Shown here: positions 12,363-22,612 of the stretch, in pieces
How positions within the stretch are numbered: the first letter of the stretch is position 1
How the letters are laid out: every line of letters starts with the position of its first letter
Origin: Atkinsonella hypoxylon
Lineage: Eukaryota; Ascomycota; Sordariomycetes; Hypocreales; Clavicipitaceae
Reading direction: 5' to 3'
NCBI GenBank assembly: GCA_000729835.1
Contig: JFHB01000004.1
Span: forward strand, 429,321-493,320
Length of the DNA stretch: 64,000 nucleotides
Notes under the pieces: model-generated
The model's input: the letters and a program-made list of their open reading frames with translations, nothing else
Database searches by the model: none
Told to the model about the DNA's origin: nothing
Made by a program: the position numbers and the translations under genes

Positions 12363-13308
12363 ATGGAGCAAACCAAAGCATTGGATGCTCTCGAGGTGTG
12401 TGTCCCCATCTTGCAGCATACCCCATCGAGTCTACTATGAAATTCATGACATCGCTCTGCAACACCTTCAGTCACCACGGAAGCTAGATCATAACCATTG
12501 TCGACAGCCCTTCCTAGCCCTCTCGAAATCTGCCGTACATCCTCGAGCTGCCGCCGACCTCATCACACAAGCTACCTCCGCCCCAAACACATACGTCTTC
12601 GCCGAGCTCCTCCAGCAACCACACATCCAGGTCCTTGCCTCTAACGACCAATTCGCATCATATCTGAACATCCTTCGGATATTCTCATACGGGACCTTCC
12701 AGACCTACCAAAAAGACGCCTCGAATCTACCACCGTTGAATGAAGCGCAGATGCTCAAACTCCGCCAACTCTCCCTCCTGACTCTGGCCCGAGACCGATC
12801 TAATTTGTCCTACGATGCTTTACAGAAAGAGCTACAGTTATCATCAGCCAGGGAGCTTGAAGATCTTGTCATCGCCGTCATATACGCAGGCCTGGTCCAT
12901 GCAACTCTTGATCCGGCCCGCCAGGCCGTCCAAGTCACCAGTGTAGCTCCCCTCCGTGACCTGTCACCAGGGTCCATTCCTGACATGATTGCCGCTCTCA
13001 AAGACTGGTCTGGCCGGTGCACATCCACGCTCACTGATCTTGAGGCCCAGATTCAAAGCATCCGCTCTGCCGCAGCCACGAGACAAAACGAAAAAGCGGC
13101 GGCCGACGACAAGATTCAGGCCTTGGTCAGTGCATTGCGAGGGTTCGAGAATAAGGACTTGCCTAGCAGGGAAGGGCTACCGCGAAGGGGCCTAAACAAG
13201 CGCTCCATGGTGGATTCGGTACATCTTGAACTTGACGAGATCATGGACTTGGATGAGCCTTTTGCGGCAGAAGAGCAGAAAAAGAGGGCGAGTAAGCGCA
13301 AGATGTGA
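12363..13308 (+). CDS. COP9 signalosome subunit 7 (PCI domain)
   Basis: Exons 12363-12395 and 12508-13308 join in phase 0 across a 112-nt intron (GTGTGT...GACAG), giving 277 aa. The short first exon encodes MEQTKALDALE and the second opens with PFLALSKSA, which restores the usual CSN7 N-terminus. A PCI domain covers about residues 20-175, with a winged-helix part ending in the block LEDLVIAVIYAGLVHATLD. A coiled coil (about 195-230) and a basic tail (KKRASKRKM) follow. The COP9 signalosome removes Nedd8 from cullin-RING ubiquitin ligases; in filamentous fungi it controls development and secondary metabolism. CSN7 is a scaffold subunit without catalytic residues. Length and motifs fit the family well. 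Confidence 0.88.
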
Positions 13309-13994
13309 GGGGGGCGTTGGTGGCCAAGCGAATAATGTTACGCCGAGCAGGCAATTTCAAAGACGCGACGACAAGGGGAAGGTTCACAACATATTTCATC
13401 GCTTCCCACGGTTGTTGTGGAAAGCAACGTATCATGATGAAGATGAAGCATACGAGTACCACCAAGCATGACTGGAACGGGCCGTGGACTGTTGTCTAGG
13501 ATTGATTCTGCCATTGTCCATTCCTCGTCCTAATTTTTATCATTCTACAAAGAAAACTAAAATAGTTGGATGCCACAGAAATAAGATAAGGACTGATACA
13601 ATGAGGAAAGATGTCCTCGACAAAGGTTTGGTAGATACAGAATGTTGCCGCAAAATTCGTGGCTAGTAATTAAATAGAGTATGGAAAAGAGATACCATGC
13701 TCATTCGGCGTCGAAGAAGGGGAAAGGATATCAAGAGACAGAGATTATGGTGAACCATACGCCCATACCCCAAGCCTTTCGAAAAAAAAAAAAAAAAAAA
13801 ATCTACAAAGGAAGAAAAGGTGAAGTAGAAAACAGCTGTTCGCCCCAAGTAGTTCTGGTCATAACGGTCATCAAGGATCGCTGAGGCACTCATGATTTCT
13901 CCGAATGACGTGGAAAGACTGAGCAAACCGGTACAGCAGCCACGTCGATTCATGTGGTCATCAGCAGGCAGCAAAAGCGCCAACATGGCCCCGT
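13309..13994. other. convergent 3' region with poly-A tract
   Basis: Non-coding DNA between the 3' ends of CSN7 and the Rax1-like gene. It contains an uninterrupted A-tract (about 13783-13801). No credible frame was seen; the 123-codon minus-strand frame that overlaps the Rax1 C-terminus is a shadow. Confidence 0.6.
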
Positions 13995-15250
13995 CTACAA
14001 CCTCTTGCCTGGAACGAGGATGAAGAGAACACACAGTGCAGCGTCGATGAATATGGTAATGGCTAGGACCATGAGGGCTCGTTTGGCGAGGAGCTGGCGG
14101 ACATAAGGCTCTCGGATACGAGAGAAGTTGAAAGGCGTGTATTCGCTGAAACCAACGAGAGCCATGATGGGGTCCAGAGAGTACTGGTATGACGATAGGA
14201 AATAGACACCCACGGTAAAAGGGAGAATAAGCTATGGCTTGACATTAGTGCATGTGCGCCAAAATACAAGTGACGAGTCGGTGTCTGCAGATATGCACTT
14301 ACCCAGCATCTGGTCGGACGATCCTTATCAAGAAAAATAAGGATAAAGGCCGCCCAAAAGGCACCGAACATCGACACAAGTCCAACTATCAAGCGCATCA
14401 CAAGCGTTGGTGGAATCAAGTTTCCCAACGCCTTCATCCTTAGGAATCCAGGGAAAGCGTCCCTTTCCATGGCCTGAAAAACATAGTCTTTGGCAACATC
14501 AAACACCTCCGGGTCATCGCGGCCATATTCCTCGATAGCGGTAGTGACATCTTGTGTGATTGCTCCAGGCAGCGTAATTTCTCTCTCGGCACCGGGTAGG
14601 AGGAAGGTATACAGAATCTTCTCCGCAGATGCTCTGATATCTTGGCGGGCCACGGTGTGAGAGGGTGAATTTGAATCGGTCACATCGCGAGGTGTGCTGA
14701 AGTGGGGGCTGGTTCGAGCCTTTCCTGATCCGCTGTGAGGAGACTCATGACTCTGGTCCTCGCGTAGAAATGCCGACATTTGAGCGTCTTGATCACGTTC
14801 TTTCTCCGTCGCGTACATCGATGGCCCAGCAGGGCGAGAATCCAAATCGCCAATGTTTTCCAGGATTTGAGATGAGCGCTTCGAGTTCTGCTTTTCCACT
14901 TCGGGAGTTGCTACAAGAACGGATCGTCGCAGTTCACGCACATAATGCCGACATAGTGACATGTGTTGCGCAACATCGAGCCTGTGATTTGGTAAATTAG
15001 TCCCAGACCGAACGACCGCCCGTCAGACTTGGCCTGCCATCATGGTCAGCGCCATCTCATCTTGTGCTCACCAAAAGTCTAAATAATCCACCGATCTTTG
15101 TTGATCCCGCATGTAAATATAGAAGGAAAAAAGATCCACCGGGGGAAGTGTCCGACGGCTTAGCACCTCAAACAGAGTTGGGAGCCGATTTCTCGTCATG
15201 TCCGGCTGCGGCGAAGGCGTCGTCGCCGCCGCGTGGTGATGATCGGCCAT
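13995..15250 (-). CDS. Rax1-type protein with RGS-like domain and C-terminal membrane segments
   Basis: Minus-strand exons are 15250-15072, 14981-14303 and 14231-13995, giving 364 aa. Introns are 90 nt (GTGAGC...CACAG) and 71 nt (GTAAGT...CATAG, branch ACTAATG). The start MADHHH was chosen for its good context (AAGATGGCC); a start 16 codons upstream is possible. Residues about 15-65 and 150-225 form a split RGS-like fold: DYLDFWLDVAQH is the classic N-terminal helix, interrupted by a Ser-rich insert. Three hydrophobic helices follow near the C-terminus. The end FSRIREPYVRQLLAKRAL is a strong match to my memory of Rax1. In yeast Rax1 marks the distal pole for bud-site selection; in hyphae a polarity role is inferred. 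It is divergent from RPL31. Confidence 0.8.
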
Positions 15251-16254
15251 CTTATCATGAAATTTGCCTTCCTTCGATGTAGGGAGCGACAAAAACAATT
15301 CTATACAGTGACGAGAGGAGAGGAAAATTCTGGTGTGGTGGCAGGTCGCCTGCGCTACGTTTCACGATTGTTCCCCTTAGATTTTTGGGCAATAAAGGTT
15401 GCTTAATGCCTCTCGAGGACCAAAGTCTGTGCTATGGTGACGAATGCCAGGGTAATGAATCGTTTGAAACTGATCTGTCAGTACAGATAGCCAGGCGACT
15501 AGGTGGAAATAAACGAATGAAGCAGCGCTAGATGCGCAGATGCTCAATCAGGAGCACAATCTTTGACTTGGGCAACAAAAACAGTAATGCAAATGATTGC
15601 CAAGATTAGACGTGCTGGGTGAAGGTTTGTAAACAGGACTGACTGGCTTAGGTGGGACCCTTCTAGGCCGATGATTCGCTGGGTGCGCAGATGAGACCCA
15701 GTCTCAGCAACCCAGCCACGCGGTTGAAAAGTCAATGAGGGGATTTAATGCGCAGGTGGAGGACTTTTTAATTGAGACCTCACTGCCGCCGGAAGAGCCA
15801 GTGGCTAGGTCTCAATTAAAAAGTCCCCCAAGTTGTGGGCTGTGGTACCCGTCATGTAACTTTCCCCCCGCGTGCCAGCTTGCAATTCTCTTGAAGGAAA
15901 CGTACATTCACGTGACGAGGTCGACCTTGGGAGACTCTGGGCCTGATTGGCTCGCTACCCCCCATCACCACAATTGGAGCCTGCCCTACGCACAAAGATT
16001 TTGCGGATTTTTGGCTCTGCGACATCACAACCTACTCAACGCCAGACCTCACGAGACGATTCGCAGGTACGACCCAGTGCGCCAAATACCCAGTATTTCC
16101 TTTTCTTCCTGTCCGAAGCCCTTGTGGACTGTTTGAATACTATCTTGTCCCCTTCCAAAAGTGACTATCTCTCTGTTTGACGAGTCTCCCTCGCCGTCAT
16201 CACGAGTCGCAACTACTCTTTATTCTTCAAAGACTAACCGACATAATTCCAGAA
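15251..16254. other. divergent promoter region between Rax1-like gene and RPL31
   Basis: About 1 kb shared by two divergent genes. The notable element is a perfect inverted repeat at 15761-15826 (listed separately). A CCAAT-box sequence (ATTGG) is present near 15948 and pyrimidine-rich leader sequence precedes the RPL31 start. No credible frame was seen. Confidence 0.6.
15761..15826. repeat. perfect 20-bp inverted repeat (hairpin)
   Basis: The left arm GGACTTTTTAATTGAGACCT (15761-15780) is matched exactly by its reverse complement at 15807-15826, with a 26-nt spacer. The spacer itself holds a further CACTG/CAGTG pair (15781-15785 and 15799-15803), so one strand could form a 25-bp stem with a 3-nt bulge and a 13-nt loop. 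It lies about 430 bp upstream of RPL31. Confidence 0.95.
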
Positions 16255-16893
16255 ATGTCGTCCGCTAAGAAGACCGCTGGAAAGTCTCAGCGCTCCGCCA
16301 TTGCGGATGTCGTCGCTCGCGAGTACACCATTCACCTCCACAAGAGAGTATGTTCACTGCTTCAATCGAAATATCCGACCCCACATTGGCTCCGACAAAC
16401 ATCGCAAATTTCAAGAGAGCATTTCAGGCTAACGAGGTGCAAAGTTACATGGTGTCACCTTCAAGAAGAGGGCTCCCCGTGCCATTAAGGAGATCAAGGC
16501 TTTCGCCACCCAGGCCATGGTACGATGCACCCATCCCAAGCAAAGCTTGTCCGTCCGGATTCATGCCCAAACCATTCGGAAAGGAATCAATCTAGATCGA
16601 CGAGGTCTGGATCTGATGAGCGAACTTTACGATAATGGACTGGCTATACGAGTACACTGGACCGCAGTGCTAACCAGATCTCCCAACAGGGCACCACCGA
16701 TGTCCGCCTGGACCCCCAGCTCAACAAGAAGGTATGGGAGTGCGGTATCAAGGGCGTTCCTTACAGACTGCGCGTCCGAATTTCCCGACGACGAAACGAC
16801 GAGGAGGATGCCAAGGAGAAGCTGTACAGCTATGTGCAGGCCGTAAACGTTAAGAACCCCAAGGGCCTTCCCACTGTTGTTGTTGAGGAATAA
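16255..16893 (+). CDS. RPL31: 60S ribosomal protein L31 (eL31)
   Basis: Three exons, 16255-16347, 16445-16519 and 16690-16893, join in phase 0 to give 123 aa, the usual length of eL31. Introns are 97 nt (GTATGT...CAAAG, branch GCTAACG) and 170 nt (GTACGA...AACAG, branch GCTAACC). The protein opens MSSAKKTAGKSQRSAIADVV and contains TIHLHKR, the L31 core LHGVTFKKRAPRAIKEI and an ending rich in VVVEE. It binds near the polypeptide exit tunnel of the large subunit. Each exon is short, so no single reading frame reveals the gene. Confidence 0.95.
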
Positions 16894-17551
16894 AGGAGTT
16901 TTCTTTAGAAAAGAGACGTTGTTTCTCAAAGTTGGGATTGGTTCTTCAAAGGTGGCATGGCATTTCGGAGTTGCGACCGGCTCTTTCTAGCTTTTAAGGC
17001 GATCAAGAAAAAAAAGCAATATTTACACACCAGAAACTGTGATTGTGGCCTTTTCCGTCTCTGCACCAGAATAGGGTCTGGAGCCGACGGTCAAGGCGTT
17101 TATGTCCTCAATGCGATGATGGATTTGACTGACGATACTTTCGTCACGGCTACTTTCAGTGAATAGATTACGCTTCACTCGTGCGGGTTGCGGTCTGGAC
17201 TCAAATGGGTTAGCAGTCAACAATGAGGTTTTCAACGATTTCTTATGATACCAGGTGTTCTTGATGATTGCCAAAGCCAAGATCCCAACAAGATTTCGTC
17301 GGAAGGTCATCTACGTTAATTCCCATAGCCACCAACTTGAATCACTGGACTTGCACACAATTCTACAACGTGGCTAGTTGTACTCAATTGGAATTGGGTT
17401 TGAAGGAATCGCCAAATTTAAACAAATGCTAACCCATTGTACCGCCATGACCGTAACCAAAGCATGTTCTTCCAAAGGACTCCAGTATGCTAAAATGCAG
17501 CAAGCAGCTTGAGGTTTTCCAATCCATTTCCCCAGAACCAGTTTCAACCCC
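16894..17551. other. convergent 3' region of RPL31 and UBC11
   Basis: Contains the 3' UTRs of RPL31 (plus) and UBC11 (minus). One 95-codon minus-strand frame is listed separately as a weak candidate. Otherwise nothing was recognised. Confidence 0.5.
17023..17310 (-). CDS. small ORF, doubtful hypothetical protein (95 aa)
   Basis: An intact ATG-to-stop frame of 95 codons. The start MTFRRNLVGILALAIIKNTWY could form a short hydrophobic N-terminal helix; the rest is polar and basic with no motif I recognise. It lies in the convergent space behind RPL31 and UBC11, where 3' UTRs are expected. It may be a chance frame, or one exon of a small mitochondrial or membrane protein. Confidence 0.18.
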   Translation of the reverse strand: MTFRRNLVGILALAIIKNTWYHKKSLKTSLLTANPFESRPQPARVKRNLFTESSRDESIVSQIHHRIEDINALTVGSRPYSGAETEKATITVSGV

Positions 17552-18291
17552 TTACTCTTCTTCAATGTCTCTGTGTCTTCCCAACACCTTCTTCTTGAAC
17601 TCCTCCGCATCCTTGTCCCACAGTTCAGCAGCTTCGCCATTCAATGGAGAGGAGCTAATGAGCGTGTAAGTCTGGTGGCCATAAATTCATGCTGAAGCGC
17701 AAAAGGCAGAGACTTACTTGTTGGGCTCTCCGAGGAGACTTTGGAGGCTCAGGAGAACAGTCTGAATATTGTACGCGGCTGTCCACTTGTCCTTAAGAAT
17801 GTCGAGGCAGATGCGGCCGGAGAAGTCGACATTAGGATGGTAGATGGGTGTCTTGAACAAGACGGTGGGGGGAGCATAGGGGTAGTTTGCTGGGAACGCA
17901 AAGCTGAGCTTGAAAGTGAGTCCGACATAGGGAGTGTCATCGGGGCCTTCAATGGTGGCTGTCCATGAGAGAAGATTGCCATCAGCGGAGGGGAAAGCAG
18001 AAACACCGGGAGCAGGCGATGTCATGAGCTGCATTAGCTCGGTCTGCAGTCTGTGAGGTTGAGGCAAGTTTGTCAGCTACATTGACATCTCGACGGATGC
18101 CCATTCAGCTGAGGACTTGGGCTTGCGCCGTCAACCTTGATTGATGAGATGATTCTTGGGCGGATGGCTGCCATTCTGACGTACCTCTTTGTAACGCTCT
18201 GGGCATCCGGACCCTTGCGTGAAGCATTAAGCTTGGCAGCCGGGACACTACCAGGAGCCGTATTCTGATTGTCTTCCGTAGTGTAATCCAT
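17552..18291 (-). CDS. ubiquitin-conjugating enzyme E2-C (APC/C E2, UBE2C/Ubc11 family)
   Basis: Minus-strand exons are 18291-18185, 18050-17718 and 17654-17552, giving 180 aa. Introns are 134 nt (GTACGT...TCACAG) and 63 nt (GTAAGT...CATTAG). A disordered N-terminal extension of about 32 residues precedes SVTKRLQTELMQLM, the E2-C signature start. The UBC core has HPN (107-109) and catalytic Cys117 in GRICLDILKDKW. The last exon supplies SSPLNGEAAELWD and a basic C-terminal helix. The family passes ubiquitin to the anaphase-promoting complex to start degradation of cyclin B and securin. The RING partner Apc11 is encoded about 3 kb away at 21316-21787. The gene is divergent from CHK1. Confidence 0.9.
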
Positions 18292-19202
18292 GATCAAGCT
18301 GCGACGGGATCGTAAAAGAAAATGAAAGGGTGGAGGATGCTGGCAGAGGAATGGGCAGTCGCCGAGAGGATTCACGTCAGTGGTAACGGGGGGCGTTAAG
18401 GGCTGGAACAAAGGACGGGCCAGTACGCAACCAAGCAAGAGACGAATAACAGTTGAAGCCAGCGGATTGCAGAAAAACGAACTTTCTTTGGACACAGATC
18501 TGACGATTCAGGTAGAGAAGAGGTTGAACATGTGTGGGAATGTTTTCATTGCGGATAGTCATTATAACTACTATATGACCGACACATGCGGAACTAGGTG
18601 ACCGGTCGCCTAAGAACTCTAGTTCTCTTTGCCGCAGCAACGCGGACGGACGGCGCCTCTACCATAGTTCCCCACAATAGCGCACGGGGGGCCAGCGGGT
18701 AGCCATTCAGGTCTTCCTCCAGCACACACACCCGCTAGGTAGCTACACTACTGCCTGCCACAGCGCCCAACCCCCTGAAAGCAGCCAGCCAACCACTGGG
18801 CGTCCCTGCTGGTTGCAGCTTTACGCGGCCAGACGCGCTGGACGCTCCTCAACGCGACCCGCCGCACCTTTGAGTCAACAACCTGCAGTCGGTTGGCTGG
18901 CGGCGCGCAAGACAGGACACCCGAGACGAGACGGGTGGTGGACATTCTATTGGAATCCGTGACTCGCTCTTTCCAAGGCTAGCGAAGAAGCGAAGAATAC
19001 CCCCAAGTAATTTTCAGTATTAGGAGGACTGTGCTGGTTTTATGCCCAGGTGCCTCGATAGGTATGATTTGCGGGGCTCACTTCTATTTTGTCTAATTTA
19101 GTCACCTTGGTGTCTTGGGGTGGCTTTCCCCCTAGACTTCATTGAAAGCCCCGAGCATTGCTAGCACATCGAGGCTCTGACGGGTATCAGAGAGCTCAAG
19201 CC
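18292..19202. other. divergent promoter region of UBC11 and CHK1
   Basis: About 0.9 kb between two divergent cell-cycle genes, which must hold both promoters and 5' leaders. No credible frame was seen and I recognise no binding site with confidence. Confidence 0.55.
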
Positions 19203-21119
19203 ATGGTAAGTTCATCGTCAAGATTTAAATATATGCCTACTCCTTGTCGTCCGTCCGTCTGCCACTCCTTATCTTGTCTATCGTTGGGCTTCAATCTCTC
19301 GCTGTCCGCTTGCGTGGTAAATGCAAGCACTTGAGACCAATTGATTCTTCAGATCGTGCAATACACGCTGTATATTCTGGAAGCGACTACTAATGCATCC
19401 ACACAGTCTCAATTGGACCCCTTGCCGAAGGAACTTCCTTTCCGCATCATATCCAAAACAGTTGGCAGAGGGGCCTACGCCTCGTGAGTTGTACTTCTTT
19501 TCCCAGCCCGTCAAGCTCATTGAGTCCCGATGCCATGCCCCGAATAACTGGCAAAACTTTGCAAACTAACCGAGCAATCTGCAACAACCAGCATCAAGAA
19601 GGCCATACCTTTAGATACTTCAAACCCGGTGTTTGCTGTCAAGCTCATTCATAAGGGGTATGCCGTCAAGCATGGTCGTATTTCGGCCAAGCAACTCGCC
19701 ATGGAGGTGTCGCTGCACTCCCACATTGGTCAGCACCCCAACATTATCGAGTGGTTCGCATCAGGAGAAGACTCAATATGGCGTTGGATAGCCATGGAAT
19801 TCGCTGAGGGAGGCGATTTGTTCGACAAGATCGAGGCCGATGTCGGTGTTCGCGAGGACATTGCTCAGCTCTACTTTGTCCAGCTTGTCAGCGGAGTGAG
19901 CTTCATGCACTCCAAGGGAGTGGCTCACCGGGATTTGAAGCCAGAAAACATTCTGCTCTCTTCGGACGGAAGCCTAAAACTTGCCGATTTCGGCATGGCG
20001 ACCATGTTTGAGTATAAAGGTCAGAGGAAAACGAGCTCTACGTTATGCGGAAGCCCCCCCTATATTGCCCCGGAAATCCTGGCCTGCGGCAGGGTAGATA
20101 CGAAAAGCCCCAGCGGGGGAATGTATTCGTCTGACCTCGTGGACATATGGTCGTGCGGCGTGATTCTTTTCGTTCTTCTGGTGGGGAACACGCCATGGGA
20201 TGAACCGTCCGCAAACAGTTGGGAGTTCGGTGAGTATGTCAAAACGTCTGGACACAGTACCGACGCCCTTTGGGAAAGGGTACCTCCAGAGGCTTTGTCA
20301 CTTCTACGTGGTATGATGTCGGTAGATCCCCAGAAACGATTCAGTTTCCGACAAATACGACAGCATCCTTGGTATACAAGACACAATTCCCTTCTCACAG
20401 CTGATGGGAAAATCACCAATCCTATCAACCTAGCGACGCAGTTGTTGGAGAATCTACGCATCGATTTCAGCCACCGCCCGTCTGCGTCTCAAAGGCAATT
20501 CTCATCCGGCGTCGAAGACATGGAAATTGACGCAGGTCTCAATGCTGGTAAATTCTCATCAACACAACCCGAGGTGCCAATCATTGACAGAGAGTGGGAT
20601 TGGGAGCGCCCCGTGCTACGTTCGATGGCTGCCCCAGCTTCATCGCTGCCGCCTCGTTCAGCAGACATGCGCCGCGCGATTTTAGAGACACTCGCCGACG
20701 AACCCTCCATGTCACAATTTTCTCAAAACCCCGGTCCATCCATGACTCTCACACAGCAAGCTCGCCGCTTCCGCGATATCTGTCCCGCTGAGTCCCTAAC
20801 GCGTTTTTTCTCCCACGTTACTCCAACCCATCTAATCCAGCTTCTGAGCGATGCTCTTCACCAATTGAATGTCCCCTTGGCACCGATAACACCAAATTTG
20901 CATGGAAGCCCCATCGCCAACATAAGAGTCAAGGCCTTGGATGGTAGGCAACAAAACTTGCATGGAGAAATTCAGGTGGATAAGCAGCCATTGCCTGATG
21001 GAAGCGAGGTACTCGACGTTCGATTCGTCAAGATTAAAGGCGATCCCCTAGAGTGGCGACGATTCTTTAAAAAGATTGTGGTTCTGTGCAAAGACGGCGT
21101 ATATGTTCCAGAAGTCTAG
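19203..21119 (+). CDS. CHK1: checkpoint kinase Chk1
   Basis: Exons are 19203-19205 (the ATG alone), 19407-19483 and 19592-21119, giving 535 aa. Introns are 201 nt (GTAAGT...CACAG, branch ACTAATG) and 108 nt (GTGAGT...ACCAG, branch ACTAACC). The family N-terminus SQLDPLPKELPFRIISKTVGRGAYAS comes from exon 2, which has no in-frame ATG of its own. The kinase domain spans about 17-275: glycine loop GRGAYAS, AVK lysine about 44, HRDLKPEN (139-146), DFG (159-161), and LCGSPPYIAPE activation segment. The C-terminal half holds several SQ/TQ sites and a KA1-like regulatory end (KKIVVLCKDGVYVPEV). Chk1 halts mitosis after DNA damage or replication stress, normally activated by ATR-type kinases. Confidence 0.92.
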
Positions 21120-21315
21120 AAGTCTGCTTATGCGCTTGTCGAATAATGTTCAAGGGGGAGTGAAGACTTTGGCGGCAGCAGAACTAAAATTGTCGGCCTT
21201 GCAAGATGTTGGTATAGCTTGGACGCAATATTAGAACATCAATCCCAACTCGCTCCATGGTACTTATTCATCTGCATCTGATGTACAAAGACTTGAGCTG
21301 CCTTTTGCAAATACA

Positions 21316-21787
21316 TTATTCTGCTGCTGAGGTGCTATCATTAGGTTGATCAACCCATTCGAATGCTGCAGCTTGTTAATGATGATGACAGAACAAGCAG
21401 CCGAAGGAAACCTACTTTGCCTGCACATCGGACATTGGCCACGTGCAGAATCCTGCTTTATCCATTCCATGATGCAATGCTGCAGATGACATGATTAGAA
21501 AACAGGACTATCCGACGACTGCAAACTAAGTGGCTCGCTTACCATGTGAAAGTTGTGGCCACACTTGCCCGACACTAGATGGTGTTTTGTTAGGAAAGTA
21601 GGTCAATGAGCGACAGGCATAACTTTCACGGCGGATTCATCTCACATAGGCTACAGTCATCGCCAGGATATCTGCATGTTGGACACGTCCCGTCAAAATG
21701 CACCTGGCAGATACCGCACACGTCGTCTTCTGGGATATCCCAGCGCCAGGTGGCCACAGTATTCCACTCCTTTATGGTAACTTTCAT
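21316..21787 (-). CDS. APC11: anaphase-promoting complex subunit 11 (RING-H2)
   Basis: Four minus-strand exons, 21787-21646, 21574-21543 (32 nt), 21479-21416 and 21365-21316, give 95 aa. Introns are 71, 63 and 50 nt, all GT-AG. The protein starts MKVTIKEWNTVATWRWDIPE, the Apc11 hallmark. Its zinc ligands are Cys24/27, the extra pair Cys35/38, Cys45, Cys52, His54, His57, His59/Cys60 and Cys74/77 in GQCPMCRQ. Apc11 is the catalytic RING of the APC/C and recruits E2-C, whose gene is about 3 kb away. CHK1, convergent, ends 197 bp away. The 5' leader carries a GAGTAT repeat. Confidence 0.93.
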
Positions 21788-21820
21788 TGTGTTTCGGACA
21801 GGAGAAGAAATCAATAGCCA

Positions 21821-21850
21821 GAGTATGAGTATGAGTATGAGTATGAGTAT
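21821..21850. repeat. hexanucleotide repeat (GAGTAT)5
   Basis: Five perfect tandem copies of GAGTAT begin 34 bp upstream of the APC11 start codon, on the sense-strand side of its probable 5' leader (ATACTC as read on the minus strand). The frame through it is open and would encode an Ile/Leu run, but similarity to Apc11 begins only at the later ATG. Confidence 0.9.
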
Positions 21851-22612
21851 GAAAGGGGAATGGGGATCTCTGGACTCGTCGAGATTGAAGCAGGGGAAAG
21901 TCAAAAGGCAAGATTCGTCCTCTCAATGATATGACGTTCTTTGCAGACTGGAAGTGCGTATTTGTATTACGTCGCCGCGCGTCGGGTACAGAGTTGTTGA
22001 CAAGATCTGGTTCTTTGCTCTGCCCGTTGAGCTCAAAAGTCCTGCCCGAGCAACTAATAACAATGCATGTCTGGTTACTCCGTAACTAGTATTGATATTA
22101 GAAGAGGATCGCATTATGTATGCAATCAACTGGCATGTGGGGTGTAGGTGGCCCAAGCTCCCCGCAACCGCAGACTAAACCTCTCACGTCGAGCAAATTG
22201 CAAATTGGCGCGTCACCTCCGCCGAGGCTTCTTCCTCGAGCTCAGAGTCTGGAGCTCCGAACCGCCCGCCGGAACTGGGTCGGCCCTCGAACTACGAACA
22301 CCACGTCACCCCTCAAGTTCAAGTGTCCTCTCTGGTCATCGTCATATCTGTTCCTCAGTCGATATTCAGTACCCCCGCATCAGTGTGTTGGACGCCGTTA
22401 ACTTTGTGTGTGTCTCTGAGGTTGAGTGTGTGTCGCTGAGGTCATTGTAACTTATCGAAGTTTCTTGACCCGAGCAGAGCTGTATTATCGTTAATATTCA
22501 AATTTAAAACGCCCCGATCCTGGCATTAATAACGAATCGAGGCTCGACTCGGAATCAGAAGGTCTTCCGAACGAGCTTCTGCATTTCTCGCCTCTCGACA
22601 TAGACATCTGTC
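21851..22612. other. divergent promoter region of APC11 and the sulfurtransferase
   Basis: About 0.76 kb of non-coding DNA shared by divergent genes. It includes one TACTCCGTA motif (22076-22084). Overlapping plus-strand frames of 93 and 100 codons have no recognisable content. Confidence 0.55.
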
